From: Candidatus Izemoplasma sp.
GTDB taxonomy: Bacteria; Bacillota_I; Bacilli_A; Izemoplasmatales; Izemoplasmataceae
Direction: 5' to 3'
NCBI GenBank assembly: GCA_021736205.1
Contig: JAIPGF010000004.1
Coordinates: 1 to 64,000 of the forward strand
DNA: 64,000 nucleotides
Below are positions 1-7,997 of this stretch, piece after piece. The translations under genes and the position numbers were made by a program. The number at the start of each line of letters is the position of its first letter. Positions within the stretch are counted from its first letter, which is position 1. Below the pieces are notes generated by a model, which worked only from the letters and a program-made list of their open reading frames with translations, was not told where the DNA came from and searched no databases.

Positions 1-14
1 CTTATTCTCCTTTG
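1..14 (-). promoter_or_regulatory. Ribosome binding site of a divergent gene starting left of the window
   Basis: On the minus strand, AAAGGAG (reverse complement of 7-13) is followed by six bases to the window edge, so a start codon just outside would be correctly spaced. The gene itself is not visible. Confidence 0.4.
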
Positions 15-85
15 TTTTTAGGGGGAGGGCAGGAAAAAAGTATTTTATCAATAACTTTTCACCGGAATGTTTGACAAATCTACAC

Positions 86-138
86 TGTGCATTTACGTGA
101 ATCTGGATGAGATGTCATATATCTATTGTAAATGCACA
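86..138. repeat. 11-bp inverted repeat with 41-bp pitch between divergent genes
   Basis: TGTGCATTTAC (86-96) is repeated exactly inverted at 128-138. The arm centres are 41 bp apart, about four helical turns. It lies between the leuS promoter and the gene that starts left of the window. Two half-operators for a DNA-looping regulator, or a long RNA stem, are both possible; I do not recognise the motif. Confidence 0.4.
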
Positions 139-167
139 CCTAAAGATTCTGAAAATAATAATGATTC

Positions 168-196
168 TTGATTAAGAAAATAAACTGTGTTATGAT
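168..196 (+). promoter_or_regulatory. Promoter of the leuS T-box leader
   Basis: TTGATT (168-173) and TATGAT (191-196) are separated by 17 bp. The transcript would begin near 203, immediately before the T-box leader. Confidence 0.65.
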
Positions 197-204
197 ACAT
201 TTAT

Positions 205-437
205 ATTAAGCGAAGACCTAGAAATAGTACTAAATCACTTAATTATAGAGAGACTTAATGATGGTGAGATATTAAGAATTAATATTTAGGAATTAGTCTA
301 GTGAGTTTGGATGTGCAGCGCGTAAGCATACAACGTATTTCTTGCGTTAAAAGAAAAAGTGTCTAGAGTAATCTCTAGAAACTAAGGTGGTACCGCGGAA
401 TTATAAATTCGTCCTTTTTAAGGGCGAATTTTTTTAA
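205..437 (+). ncRNA. T-box riboswitch leader of leuS
   Basis: The near-invariant T-box sequence AGGTGGTACCGCGG is at 385-398, followed by a terminator hairpin (405-430) and a T-run. An AGAGAG distal-loop element occurs near 247. Uncharged tRNA binding to this class of leader favours an antiterminator, so synthetase expression rises on amino-acid starvation. The following gene is leuS, so the expected ligand is tRNA-Leu. I did not fix the specifier codon; CTA or TTA triplets occur around 285-300. Confidence 0.9.
405..437 (+). terminator. Conditional terminator of the T-box leader
   Basis: The stem AAATTCGTCC/AGGGCGAATT is followed by seven T. Its 5' side competes with the T-box antiterminator. 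Confidence 0.8.
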
Positions 438-453
438 TATAAAGGAGGACAAA

Positions 454-2853
454 ATGGAATATAATCACAAAGAGATTGAACAAAAATGGCAATCTCACTG
501 GTATGAAAATGAACGATTCAACGCATCTGAAACAAGTGACAAAGAAAAATATTATTCACTCGTTGAATTTCCCTATCCCTCTGGGATAGGAATGCATGTT
601 GGACATATTAGAGCTTACTCAAGTTTGGAAATCATCTCACGAAAACGTCGTATGGAAGGAAAAAATGTATTGTTTCCAATCGGTTTTGATGCGTTTGGTT
701 TACCAACTGAAAACTACGCAATTGAAACAGGTATTCATCCAAGAAAAGTAACTGATCAAAATATCAAAATATTTTTAAATCAACTTAAGAAAACAGGATT
801 TTCTTTTGATTTTTCAAGAATGGTTGATACAACAGATAAACGTTACTATAAATGGACACAATGGATTTTTATTCAACTATTTAAACATGGATTGGCTTAT
901 AAAGATACCACATATGTAAATTATTGTCCGAGTTGTAAAGTTGTATTGTCTAATGAAGATTCTCAAGGTGGAAAATGTGATCGTTGTGATACCGATGTTA
1001 TTCAAAAAGAAAAAGATGTTTGGTTCTTAAAAATTACAGACTACGCAGAAAAACTTTTAGAAGGATTAGATGAGTTAGAAACATTACCACGTATTAAAAT
1101 CGAACAAGAAAACTGGATTGGTAAATCAACTGGTGCACATGTGACTTTTAATGTAAAAGATACCGATGAAACATTAAAAGTTTTCACCACTAGACCTGAT
1201 ACGTTGTTTGGCGCAACATTTATGGTAATTGCTCCTGAACACGAGTTACTAAAACGACAAGCTGATAAGATTGATAATCTTTCTGCTATCAAAGACTATC
1301 AAAAACAAGCGCAAAAGAAAACAGAGTTCGAACGTATTGAACTCCAAAAAGATAAAACAGGTGTTAAACTGGAGGGTCTTAAAGCAATTAATCCTTTAAC
1401 TCTAAAAGAAATACCTATATTTGTCGCAGATTATGTCATGATTAGTTATGGAACAGGAGCAATCATGGCGGTTCCGGCTCATGATACAAGAGATTATGAA
1501 TTTGCGAAAAAATTTGATTTGGATATCATAGAAGTTATTGCTGGTGGCGACATTGCTAAAGAAGCCTACACTGACAGCCAAGAAGGTAAACTAATCAACA
1601 GTGGTTTTTTAAATGATTTAACCGTAAAGGAAGCAAAAGACAAGATTACAATCTATTTAGAAAAAGAAGATATTGGGTATAAAACGACCAATTATAAAAT
1701 GAAAGATTGGGCATTCAATAGACAACGTTACTGGGGAGAACCAATTCCTATAATTTATTGTGATACGTGTGGGATGGTTCATGTGCCAGAAGAAGAACTA
1801 CCACTTGAACTACCAAAAGTGGATAATTTTAAACCAGGTAAAGATGGGGAAAGTCCTCTAGCTAATATTGAAGAATTTGTTAATACATTTTGTCCAAAGT
1901 GTGGAAAACCAGCTAAAAGAGAAACGGATACTATGCCCCAATGGGCAGGTAGTAGTTGGTATTTCTTACGTTATACAGATCCACATAATGATCAAGCATT
2001 AGCCAGTAAAGATAGATTAGAAAAATGGTTAAAAGTTGATTGGTATAATGGAGGAATGGAACATGTAACAAGACATGTTATTTACTCTAGATTTTGGCAT
2101 CATTTCTTATATGATATTGGCGTTGTGCCAACAAAAGAACCCTATAAAAAACGTACTGCGCAAGGAATGATTCTAGGCGAAGATGGCGATAAAATGTCTA
2201 AATCAAAAGGTAATGTAATTGATCCACTTGATGTAATCGAAGAATACGGTGCAGATACGCTACGTCTTTACATTCTGTTTATTGGGGACTACGAACAATC
2301 AACCCCATGGAATGAAGACGGTGTAAAGGGGGCAAGACGTTTTATTGAAAAAGTCATTCGTCTTAAAGAGAAGGTAACAAATGAGCCAAATAAAAACTAC
2401 GAAGTTGATTTAAATAAAACGATAAAAGGGGTAGATGAAGATATAGAAGCTGTAAAATTTAATACAGCAATTTCTAAACTGATGTCCTTTGCGAATATTT
2501 TAAATAAAGAAAAAACAATCCATAAAGAAGATTATCTGACATTCTTAAAACTAATAAATCCATTTGCGCCACATATTACTGAAGAATTAAATGCTTTATT
2601 AGGATCTGAGGAGGATCTTGTTTATGCTCCTTGGCCAACCTATGATAAATCTAAATTGGTTGAAGATACCATGGAAATAGTTATTAGTATTAATGGAAAA
2701 GTAAGAGATAAAATCGTTGTATCACGGGACATACAAAAAGATACATTATTATCACAAGCAAAAAATACGGAACGAATTAAAGAATTAATAGAAAATAAGA
2801 AAATTAAAAAAGAAATCTATGTTCCAAATAAATTGATAAATTTAGTTGTTTAA
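454..2853 (+). CDS. leuS: Leucyl-tRNA synthetase
   Basis: Class I aminoacyl-tRNA synthetase that charges tRNA-Leu in the cytoplasm. The HIGH motif appears as HVGH near residue 48 and KMSKS near residue 581. A Cys4 zinc-binding insertion (CPSC...CDRC) lies near 158-180. The CP1 editing domain carries TTRPDTLFG near 245, typical of LeuRS proofreading. At 799 aa it is of normal bacterial length. AAAGGAGG lies 5-6 bases before the ATG. The gene stands alone behind its T-box leader and is followed by a strong hairpin. Confidence 0.97.
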   Translation: MEYNHKEIEQKWQSHWYENERFNASETSDKEKYYSLVEFPYPSGIGMHVGHIRAYSSLEIISRKRRMEGKNVLFPIGFDAFGLPTENYAIETGIHPRKVTDQNIKIFLNQLKKTGFSFDFSRMVDTTDKRYYKWTQWIFIQLFKHGLAYKDTTYVNYCPSCKVVLSNEDSQGGKCDRCDTDVIQKEKDVWFLKITDYAEKLLEGLDELETLPRIKIEQENWIGKSTGAHVTFNVKDTDETLKVFTTRPDTLFGATFMVIAPEHELLKRQADKIDNLSAIKDYQKQAQKKTEFERIELQKDKTGVKLEGLKAINPLTLKEIPIFVADYVMISYGTGAIMAVPAHDTRDYEFAKKFDLDIIEVIAGGDIAKEAYTDSQEGKLINSGFLNDLTVKEAKDKITIYLEKEDIGYKTTNYKMKDWAFNRQRYWGEPIPIIYCDTCGMVHVPEEELPLELPKVDNFKPGKDGESPLANIEEFVNTFCPKCGKPAKRETDTMPQWAGSSWYFLRYTDPHNDQALASKDRLEKWLKVDWYNGGMEHVTRHVIYSRFWHHFLYDIGVVPTKEPYKKRTAQGMILGEDGDKMSKSKGNVIDPLDVIEEYGADTLRLYILFIGDYEQSTPWNEDGVKGARRFIEKVIRLKEKVTNEPNKNYEVDLNKTIKGVDEDIEAVKFNTAISKLMSFANILNKEKTIHKEDYLTFLKLINPFAPHITEELNALLGSEEDLVYAPWPTYDKSKLVEDTMEIVISINGKVRDKIVVSRDIQKDTLLSQAKNTERIKELIENKKIKKEIYVPNKLINLVV

Positions 2854-2854
2854 C

Positions 2855-2887
2855 GTAAAAGGGAGCTCAAATAGAGCTCCCTTTTAC
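2855..2887. terminator. Hairpin after leuS
   Basis: A perfect 14-bp stem (GTAAAAGGGAGCTC and its complement) with a 5-base loop. The T/A-rich arm ends make it usable from either direction. It separates leuS from the convergent NifX gene. Confidence 0.75.
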
Positions 2888-2998
2888 TTATAAAAATTCA
2901 GGATTTATATTAACATACCACTTCCATTAATTATTCTTTGAACAGACTAATCTAGTTATAATAAGCTTATTAAGGTAAATAGCTAAAAGATTAATTTC

Positions 2999-3370
2999 TT
3001 ATGCGTGACAACTTGTTATCCCTTTAGCATTTGGTTGACTGATTTGCTTTAGGTTTTTTTCAAAAAATTCATAAAGAACTTCTTTGATTGTCATGAGCGT
3101 ATCATATTGGTAGATTGATATATTTAAGGCTCGTAAATTATTGATTCCTTTTGAACCTATTTTAGGAACTAATACAATAGAGACATTAAGATTATCAAGT
3201 ATTTTAACTGCTTTCTTTGCTGCACCACTTGTATCATTTTTTGCTTTATTTTCAACAAAACTATAGTTTAATTTCTTGTTGTCATATATTGCAAAATAAT
3301 TGCATCTAGCAAATCGGTTAGACACTAAAGCTTCAAAAGAATTGGTTGTTGAACAAATTGCGATTTTCAT
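2999..3370 (-). CDS. NifX/NifB-type dinitrogenase cofactor-like protein
   Basis: A 123-aa protein with the fold of the dinitrogenase iron-molybdenum cofactor family (MTH1175-like). It starts MKIAIC, with an alternating hydrophobic core and the VPKIGSKGI segment equivalent to the usual I-G.GA loop. No nitrogenase genes are visible. In non-fixing anaerobes these small proteins occur with Fe-S or molybdenum systems and their role is poorly known. The ATG at 3370 is chosen because AGGTGG lies just upstream; a longer TTG start would lie over that site. It lies 44 bp downstream of the DUF134-NifX gene on the same strand, probably in one operon. The C-terminus SCHA could bind metal. Confidence 0.7.
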   Translation of the reverse strand: MKIAICSTTNSFEALVSNRFARCNYFAIYDNKKLNYSFVENKAKNDTSGAAKKAVKILDNLNVSIVLVPKIGSKGINNLRALNISIYQYDTLMTIKEVLYEFFEKNLKQISQPNAKGITSCHA

Positions 3371-3414
3371 ATAACCACCTAACAATTAGTTAAATTTAAT
3401 TTCTATTTGTTTTT

Positions 3415-3837
3415 TTAATGATTGGAACAATTTCCGTGCTTATGAGAATGATTATTATGCGTATGGGAATGATCACCATGATGGTGGTCACAACTACTAT
3501 TAGTTGACTTTAATTCATCATCAAAATAATCTTCTAGGTTTTCTTCAATGGTGCCACTGGCTCCTAAAATAACATCTATTTGATTATGTTTAAACAGTTC
3601 GATAGCACGTTTTCCCATCCCACCAGTTATAATCATATCAACCGCTTGGTCTCGTAAGAAGAGTGGTAAGACACCTGGTTTATGTGGTGGGGGTGTCACA
3701 AATGAAATATCAGTTATATTTTCTTTATCTATTGTATAAATGCAAAACTCTTTTGTGTGACCAAAGTGTTGATCAACTGTTTTACGATCTGATGTAGGAA
3801 AGGCTATCTTTCTAATTTGTTTGTTACCCATATTCAT
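3415..3837 (-). other. Possible internal translation start: separate NifX-domain product
   Basis: Inside the fusion gene, AAGGAG (3846-3851) lies eight bases before an in-frame ATG (3837), exactly at the start of the NifX-type domain. It could yield a free 140-aa NifX/His-tail protein as well as the fusion. Confidence 0.45.
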
Positions 3838-4140
3838 TTTACTTTCTCCTTTTAATTTTATATGTTCAATATTATTTTCGATTTCAAAACTATTATTTAA
3901 TAAAATAGACTCAATAATTTTTTTACGACCACTATAAAGTAGTCGCTGCAACGTTGCGCGAGAAACGCGCATATCACGTGCCGCATCAATTTGCGATGCC
4001 TCTTCATAATCACATAACCTTAATGCTTCAAACTCATCTAAGGAAATTTTTGTTGTAGAGGATTTGTTACCAGCTTCAGGTGTATATCTCCGAGCTTTAT
4101 CTAATCGTCTAGCAAATCTTTTTTTTCGGTACTTTTTCAA
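3415..4140 (-). CDS. DUF134 helix-turn-helix fused to a NifX-type domain, His-rich tail
   Basis: About residues 1-85 match the DUF134 family, with a helix-turn-helix around ASQIDAARDMRVSRATLQRLL. About residues 105-215 form a NifX-type domain (IAFPTSD..TVDQHFGHTKEF..., IITGGMGKRAIELF). The last 25 residues hold nine His and two Cys, a likely metal-binding tail. I chose TTG at 4140 because AGGAG (4150-4154) sits nine bases before it, and the promoter's -10 (4175-4180) leaves no leader for the in-frame ATG at 4170. DUF134 and NifX domains are commonly adjacent genes; here they are one reading frame. A metal- or Fe-S-responsive regulator of the neighbouring operons is plausible but inferred. Confidence 0.75.
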   Translation of the reverse strand: MKKYRKKRFARRLDKARRYTPEAGNKSSTTKISLDEFEALRLCDYEEASQIDAARDMRVSRATLQRLLYSGRKKIIESILLNNSFEIENNIEHIKLKGESKMNMGNKQIRKIAFPTSDRKTVDQHFGHTKEFCIYTIDKENITDISFVTPPPHKPGVLPLFLRDQAVDMIITGGMGKRAIELFKHNQIDVILGASGTIEENLEDYFDDELKSTNSSCDHHHGDHSHTHNNHSHKHGNCSNH

Positions 4141-4174
4141 TTTAATCAACTCCTGTGTGCATATGCACATCAAT

Positions 4175-4204
4175 ATAATACAAGTTTAAAGTGTTTTTGT
4201 CAAG
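4175..4204 (-). promoter_or_regulatory. Promoter of the DUF134-NifX operon
   Basis: On the minus strand, TTGACA (4204-4199) and TATTAT (4180-4175) are separated by 18 bp. Transcription would begin near 4168. Confidence 0.65.
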
Positions 4205-4235
4205 TTAGGAAACACAAATCTTTGAAAATTATTAC

Positions 4236-4259
4236 AACAATGAAAATAGTTTCATTGTT
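4236..4259. promoter_or_regulatory. Palindromic operator-like site in a divergent intergenic region
   Basis: AACAATGAAA and its exact complement TTTCATTGTT flank a 4-base spacer, a perfect 10-bp inverted repeat. It lies upstream of both divergent promoters and is a candidate operator for the DUF134 regulator next door. Confidence 0.5.
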
Positions 4260-4353
4260 TGAAGGTGTTTTTTTGAAATAATCCTTATTTAAAATGGCTT
4301 AATTGAGGTATTATTTCCTTATATATAAAAATTTTTAAAAAGTTATTAGATTG

Positions 4354-4382
4354 TTGAATATATACACCTTGTTTGGTATAAT
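4354..4382 (+). promoter_or_regulatory. Promoter of the ATPase-oxidoreductase operon
   Basis: TTGAAT (4354-4359) and a consensus TATAAT (4377-4382) have a 17-bp spacer. Confidence 0.7.
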
Positions 4383-4425
4383 TAACAATGGCAAAAACGC
4401 TTACATTATTTGAAAGGGGCGATTT

Positions 4426-5076
4426 ATGAAACGAATTACAATTATCGCTGGACATTATGGTAGTGGTAAAAGTGAGATTTGTACAAACCTTGCGTTTAAA
4501 CATAAAGTTGATTATATTGTAGATTTAGATATAATTAACCCATACTTTAGAACACGAAGTTTACATCAAGAATTTGAAGATGCAGGGATTCATTTAGTTG
4601 AATCTACCATCAAAAAGAAACTAAGTTCTGATTTACCATATATTAGTGGAGAAAGTGCAATTCCCTTTTTAAATAAGGAGTTAACTGCAATCTATGATTT
4701 GGGTGGAACTGAAAACGGTGGTAGAGTCTTAATTCAATTTTCGGATAAAATTGATCATTTTGAAGATATTGATTTACTTTATGTTGTGAATATATTTCGG
4801 ATGGAAACCAATACTGTTGCTAAAATAGTTAAGTCTATTAAGAACTTAGAAAATGAGGCACAACTTAAAGTGACAGGACTAATTAACAACACCAACCTGC
4901 TTAAAGAAACAACAGAAGAAATGATTAAAGAGGGTGAAACAATTTTAACGTCTGTAGCAAAAGAATTAGACTTACCAATTGTTTATACCGTGATTCACGA
5001 ATCACTAGACCAACAAAAGGATTATTCTGGGAAAGTTATACGTTTAAAACGACTAATCGCAGATAAATTTTTATAG
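4426..5076 (+). CDS. P-loop ATPase of the MinD/CobQ type, oxidoreductase-associated
   Basis: A 216-aa protein with a Walker A loop, GHYGSGKSE, at residues 9-17, VDLDIINPYF near 36-45 (switch-like Asp) and YDLGGTENGG near 90. This resembles small SIMIBI-class ATPases. It is the first gene of the operon and lies nine bases before the ferredoxin subunit of a 2-oxoacid oxidoreductase. A role in maturation or regulation of that Fe-S enzyme is inferred from context; there is no specific family assignment. Confidence 0.65.
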   Translation: MKRITIIAGHYGSGKSEICTNLAFKHKVDYIVDLDIINPYFRTRSLHQEFEDAGIHLVESTIKKKLSSDLPYISGESAIPFLNKELTAIYDLGGTENGGRVLIQFSDKIDHFEDIDLLYVVNIFRMETNTVAKIVKSIKNLENEAQLKVTGLINNTNLLKETTEEMIKEGETILTSVAKELDLPIVYTVIHESLDQQKDYSGKVIRLKRLIADKFL

Positions 5077-5085
5077 GAGGAAAAT

Positions 5086-5316
5086 ATGGCAAAAGGTCGA
5101 ATTATTATCGAAGAAGACAGATGTAAAGGGTGCAATCTTTGTACATTTTATTGTCCTGTTGATATTTTAAAACTTGACACATCACGTACGAACAAAAAAG
5201 GTTATACACCATTGATGGTAACAGACAAAGACAAATGTATTGCATGTTCATTTTGTGCAATGATGTGTCCTGATTCAGTTATTACAGTAGAACGATTTAT
5301 GAAGGAGGATAACTAA
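5086..5316 (+). CDS. 2-oxoacid:ferredoxin oxidoreductase, 4Fe-4S (delta) subunit
   Basis: A 76-aa ferredoxin-like subunit with two 4Fe-4S motifs (CKGCNLCTFYCP and CIACSFCAMMCP). It would carry electrons from the TPP centre of the enzyme to ferredoxin. The stop overlaps the next start (TAATG), indicating translational coupling. AGGAGG precedes the ATG. Equivalent to VorD/KorD. Confidence 0.88.
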   Translation: MAKGRIIIEEDRCKGCNLCTFYCPVDILKLDTSRTNKKGYTPLMVTDKDKCIACSFCAMMCPDSVITVERFMKEDN

Positions 5317-6377
5317 TGGCGAAAGTACTAATGAAAGGTAATGAAGCAATGGCTTTAGCTGCAATAAAAGCTGGTGCGGATGCATTTTATGGCTATCCAA
5401 TAACACCACAAAATGAATTACCAGAATATATGTCTAAACATATGAAAGAACATGGAAGAGTATTTTTACAATCAGAAAGTGAAGTTGCAGCAATTAACAT
5501 GATTTATGGAGCAGCAGGAGCTGGCGCACGCGTTATTACATCGTCTTCATCCCCGGGCATCGCTTTGAAACAAGAAGGTATTTCCTATATGGCTGGCGCA
5601 GAATTACCTGCCGTTATTGTTAATGTTATGCGTGGTGGTCCTGGTCTTGGTGGGATTCAACCATCTCAAGGGGATTACAAACAAATTACACGTGGTGGTG
5701 GAAATGGTGATTATTACTTATATTCACTTGCACCAGAATCACTTCAAGAAGCAGTTGATTTAATTAAAGAATCATTTGATATAGCTGATTATTTTAGAAA
5801 CCCAGTAATGATAGCTGTTGATGGTCTTATTGGACAAATGATGGAACCTGTGGATTTCGAATTAGAAACACCTAAATGGGACTTACCTAAAAAAACGTGG
5901 GCCACAGACGGTAATCAAAAAGGTCGAGATAAAAATATCATCAATAGTTTATATCTGGATCCTAATGATCTAGAAAAGCATGATTTAAAATTAAAGAAAA
6001 AATATGATGAAATGAAACGCGATCATCAACGTTATGAACTGATAAATATGGATAAAGCAGATATAGCAATTGTTGCTTTTGGTTCAACGGCACGTGTTTG
6101 TCGTACCTCAATTCAATTATTAGAAGAAGAAGGAATTAACTGTGGTATGATCAGACCAATTACTATTTATCCTTTCCCTTCTAAAGCATTTGATGAAATT
6201 CCCAAAAGTGTTAAAGACTTACTTGTTGTTGAAATGAACACAGGACAAATGATTGACGATGTTAAAATTGTTAATGAAGGAAAACTACCAATTCATTTTT
6301 ATGGTCGATCAGGTGGTATTGTACCAGAAGCAGAAGAAATTGTTGAAAAAGTAAAAGAAATTATGGGTGGTGAATAA
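5316..6377 (+). CDS. vorB: 2-oxoacid:ferredoxin oxidoreductase, alpha subunit (VorB type)
   Basis: A 353-aa pyrimidine-binding/transketolase-like subunit. Features include AGADAFYGYPITPQNELPEY, SSSSPGIALKQEG and RGGPGLGGIQPSQGDY, characteristic of VorB/KorA of clostridia. The complex oxidatively decarboxylates 2-oxoacids (branched-chain or 2-oxoglutarate) to acyl-CoA and reduces ferredoxin, which could feed the Rnf complex encoded at 28.5 kb. Substrate specificity cannot be read from sequence. Confidence 0.88.
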   Translation: MAKVLMKGNEAMALAAIKAGADAFYGYPITPQNELPEYMSKHMKEHGRVFLQSESEVAAINMIYGAAGAGARVITSSSSPGIALKQEGISYMAGAELPAVIVNVMRGGPGLGGIQPSQGDYKQITRGGGNGDYYLYSLAPESLQEAVDLIKESFDIADYFRNPVMIAVDGLIGQMMEPVDFELETPKWDLPKKTWATDGNQKGRDKNIINSLYLDPNDLEKHDLKLKKKYDEMKRDHQRYELINMDKADIAIVAFGSTARVCRTSIQLLEEEGINCGMIRPITIYPFPSKAFDEIPKSVKDLLVVEMNTGQMIDDVKIVNEGKLPIHFYGRSGGIVPEAEEIVEKVKEIMGGE

Positions 6378-6378
6378 G

Positions 6379-7140
6379 ATGGCTAAAACAAAAACAATCT
6401 ATGAAAAATCAAACGGATTATCAGATGCACATTTAAGTTACTGTCCTGGATGCACTCATGGTATTATCCATAAATTAGTTGCAGAATGTTTAGTTGAATT
6501 AGATGTATTAGATCGTACAATTGGAATTAGTAGTGTTGGTTGTAGTGCCTTAAACTATGATTTCTTTAGTTGTGATATGCAGCAAGCAGCACATGGACGT
6601 GCACCTGCTGTGGCAACAGGAATTAAACGTGTTAAACCAGATTCAATCGTATTTACTTACCAAGGAGATGGAGATTTAGCAAGTATTGGTATTGCTGAAG
6701 CAATTCATGCTGCACATCGTGGTGAAAATGTTACAATCGTTTTTGTCAATAATGCAATTTATGGTATGACTGGTGGACAGATGGCTCCAACAACTCTAAT
6801 TGGACAAAAAACAACAACCTCACCAGATGGACGCGAAGAAGCCCATTCAGGGTTACCACTAAAAATTAGTGAAATGATGGCAACTATTCCTGGGGCAACC
6901 TATATAGAACGTGTCAGTGTCCACAACCCAAAACATGTTATCAAAGCAAAAAAAGCACTTAAAAAAGCATTTGAAATTCAAAAAAATAAACAAGGATTTA
7001 CGTTAATTGAATTTATATCAACGTGTCCTGTTAACTGGGGAATGAAACCAAAAGACGCAGTTGATTGGGCTGTTGACAATATGATTCCTTATTATCCTCT
7101 AGGTGTTTTCAAAGATAAAACAAATGAGGAGGCAAACTAA
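6379..7140 (+). CDS. 2-oxoacid:ferredoxin oxidoreductase, beta (TPP-binding) subunit
   Basis: A 253-aa TPP-binding subunit with the motif GDGDLASIG...NNAIYGMTGGQ. CPGCTHG near the N-terminus and the later TCPVNWGMKP are typical of VorA/KorB. The ATG at 6379 follows GGTGG; an upstream in-frame GTG at 6367 would remove that site. The stop overlaps the next ATG (TAATG). Confidence 0.88.
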   Translation: MAKTKTIYEKSNGLSDAHLSYCPGCTHGIIHKLVAECLVELDVLDRTIGISSVGCSALNYDFFSCDMQQAAHGRAPAVATGIKRVKPDSIVFTYQGDGDLASIGIAEAIHAAHRGENVTIVFVNNAIYGMTGGQMAPTTLIGQKTTTSPDGREEAHSGLPLKISEMMATIPGATYIERVSVHNPKHVIKAKKALKKAFEIQKNKQGFTLIEFISTCPVNWGMKPKDAVDWAVDNMIPYYPLGVFKDKTNEEAN

Positions 7141-7688
7141 TGTTAGATGAAAAATTAATTGTTGCTGGCTTTGGTGGACAAGGTGTGATGCTTACAGGAC
7201 AACTTTTAAGCTATTGTGCGACTAATAAGGACATCAACACTCTCTGGTTTCCTTCTTACGGACCAGAAACACGTGGTGGAACTGCAAACTGCAGTGTAAC
7301 GATAAGCGATGAGACAGTGAATAGCCCTGTTATTTCTAAACCGGATAGTCTAATGATTTTTAATAAACCATCCCTAGCAAAATTCATGCCTAAATTAAAA
7401 AAAGACGGGAATTTAGTTGTTAATGCATCGCTAGTTAAAGATTTAGATTTTAGAGAAGATGTAAATGTTTATGAGATTGAAGCGAATGACATCGCCTTAA
7501 AACTTGGAAATTTGAAGGCAGCAAATATGGTTATGTTAGGGGCTTATCTAGCAATTACTAAAATATTTACAAACAAAGAAATTGTTGCTGTAATGAAAGA
7601 AAAATTTACCGGTGAAAAAGCGCAATTTATTGACTTAAATAAACAAGCTCTAGAAGCAGGAAAAAAAGCAGTCGAAACAAGTGCTTAA
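7140..7688 (+). CDS. 2-oxoacid:ferredoxin oxidoreductase, gamma subunit
   Basis: A 182-aa gamma domain, with GFGGQGVMLTGQLL near the N-terminus, SYGPETRGGTA and the expected single-domain length. It completes the four-subunit delta-alpha-beta-gamma complex; all four genes overlap or touch. Equivalent to VorC/KorC. Confidence 0.88.
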   Translation: MLDEKLIVAGFGGQGVMLTGQLLSYCATNKDINTLWFPSYGPETRGGTANCSVTISDETVNSPVISKPDSLMIFNKPSLAKFMPKLKKDGNLVVNASLVKDLDFREDVNVYEIEANDIALKLGNLKAANMVMLGAYLAITKIFTNKEIVAVMKEKFTGEKAQFIDLNKQALEAGKKAVETSA

Positions 7689-7695
7689 TTGATCG

Positions 7696-7956
7696 ATGAC
7701 ATTTGTTGTATTAGATATAGAAACAACAGGCTTAAATATCAGAAAAGATCGCATTATCGAACTTGGAGCCCTAAAAGTTAAAGATGGGAAAATAATAGAT
7801 ACTGTCTACATTGCTAGACGAAAACTAAGTGGCTTAAGATCTTATTCTTTGGCTGCACTAAGACAATTTTTCAATATTATACCGACGCAAGTACATCGAG
7901 CACTTAGTGATGTTGAAGATACTTTGCAGATTTATTTTGAACTTATCAAAAGATAA
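7696..7956 (+). CDS. Miniature DnaQ-like exonuclease fold protein (exo II missing)
   Basis: An 86-aa product that starts with a perfect exo I motif (DIETTG, residues 7-12) and ends with an exo III motif (HRALSDVEDT, near 67-76). The roughly 70-80 residues that normally lie between, including exo II, are absent: TVYIARRKLSGL runs straight into RSYSLAALRQFFNI. DEDDh exonuclease domains are usually about 160-180 aa. No ribosome-binding site is seen before the ATG. It is probably an internally deleted remnant, and without the exo II Asp it should lack nuclease activity. Confidence 0.55.
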   Translation: MTFVVLDIETTGLNIRKDRIIELGALKVKDGKIIDTVYIARRKLSGLRSYSLAALRQFFNIIPTQVHRALSDVEDTLQIYFELIKR

Positions 7957-7961
7957 ATCGA

Positions 7962-7997
7962 CACCTCATAATTATTATTAATTGTGAGGTGTTTTTT
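7962..7997 (+). terminator. Terminator that also carries the next gene's ribosome site
   Basis: A 12-bp stem (CACCTCATAATT/AATTGTGAGGTG, one wobble) is followed by six T and then directly by ATG. The 3' arm contains GAGGTG, the Shine-Dalgarno sequence of the following ORF. Confidence 0.75.

Noticed and set aside
86-138. NrdR box pair
   Set aside because: The spacing and sequence do not match the NrdR consensus and no ribonucleotide reductase gene is visible.
2938-2962. Promoter with TTGAAC and TATAAT downstream of leuS
   Set aside because: The spacer is only 13 bp and no plus-strand gene or RNA follows.
2999-4140. Nitrogen fixation locus from the NifX-type proteins
   Set aside because: No nitrogenase or cofactor-assembly genes are visible, and these domains occur widely in non-fixing anaerobes.
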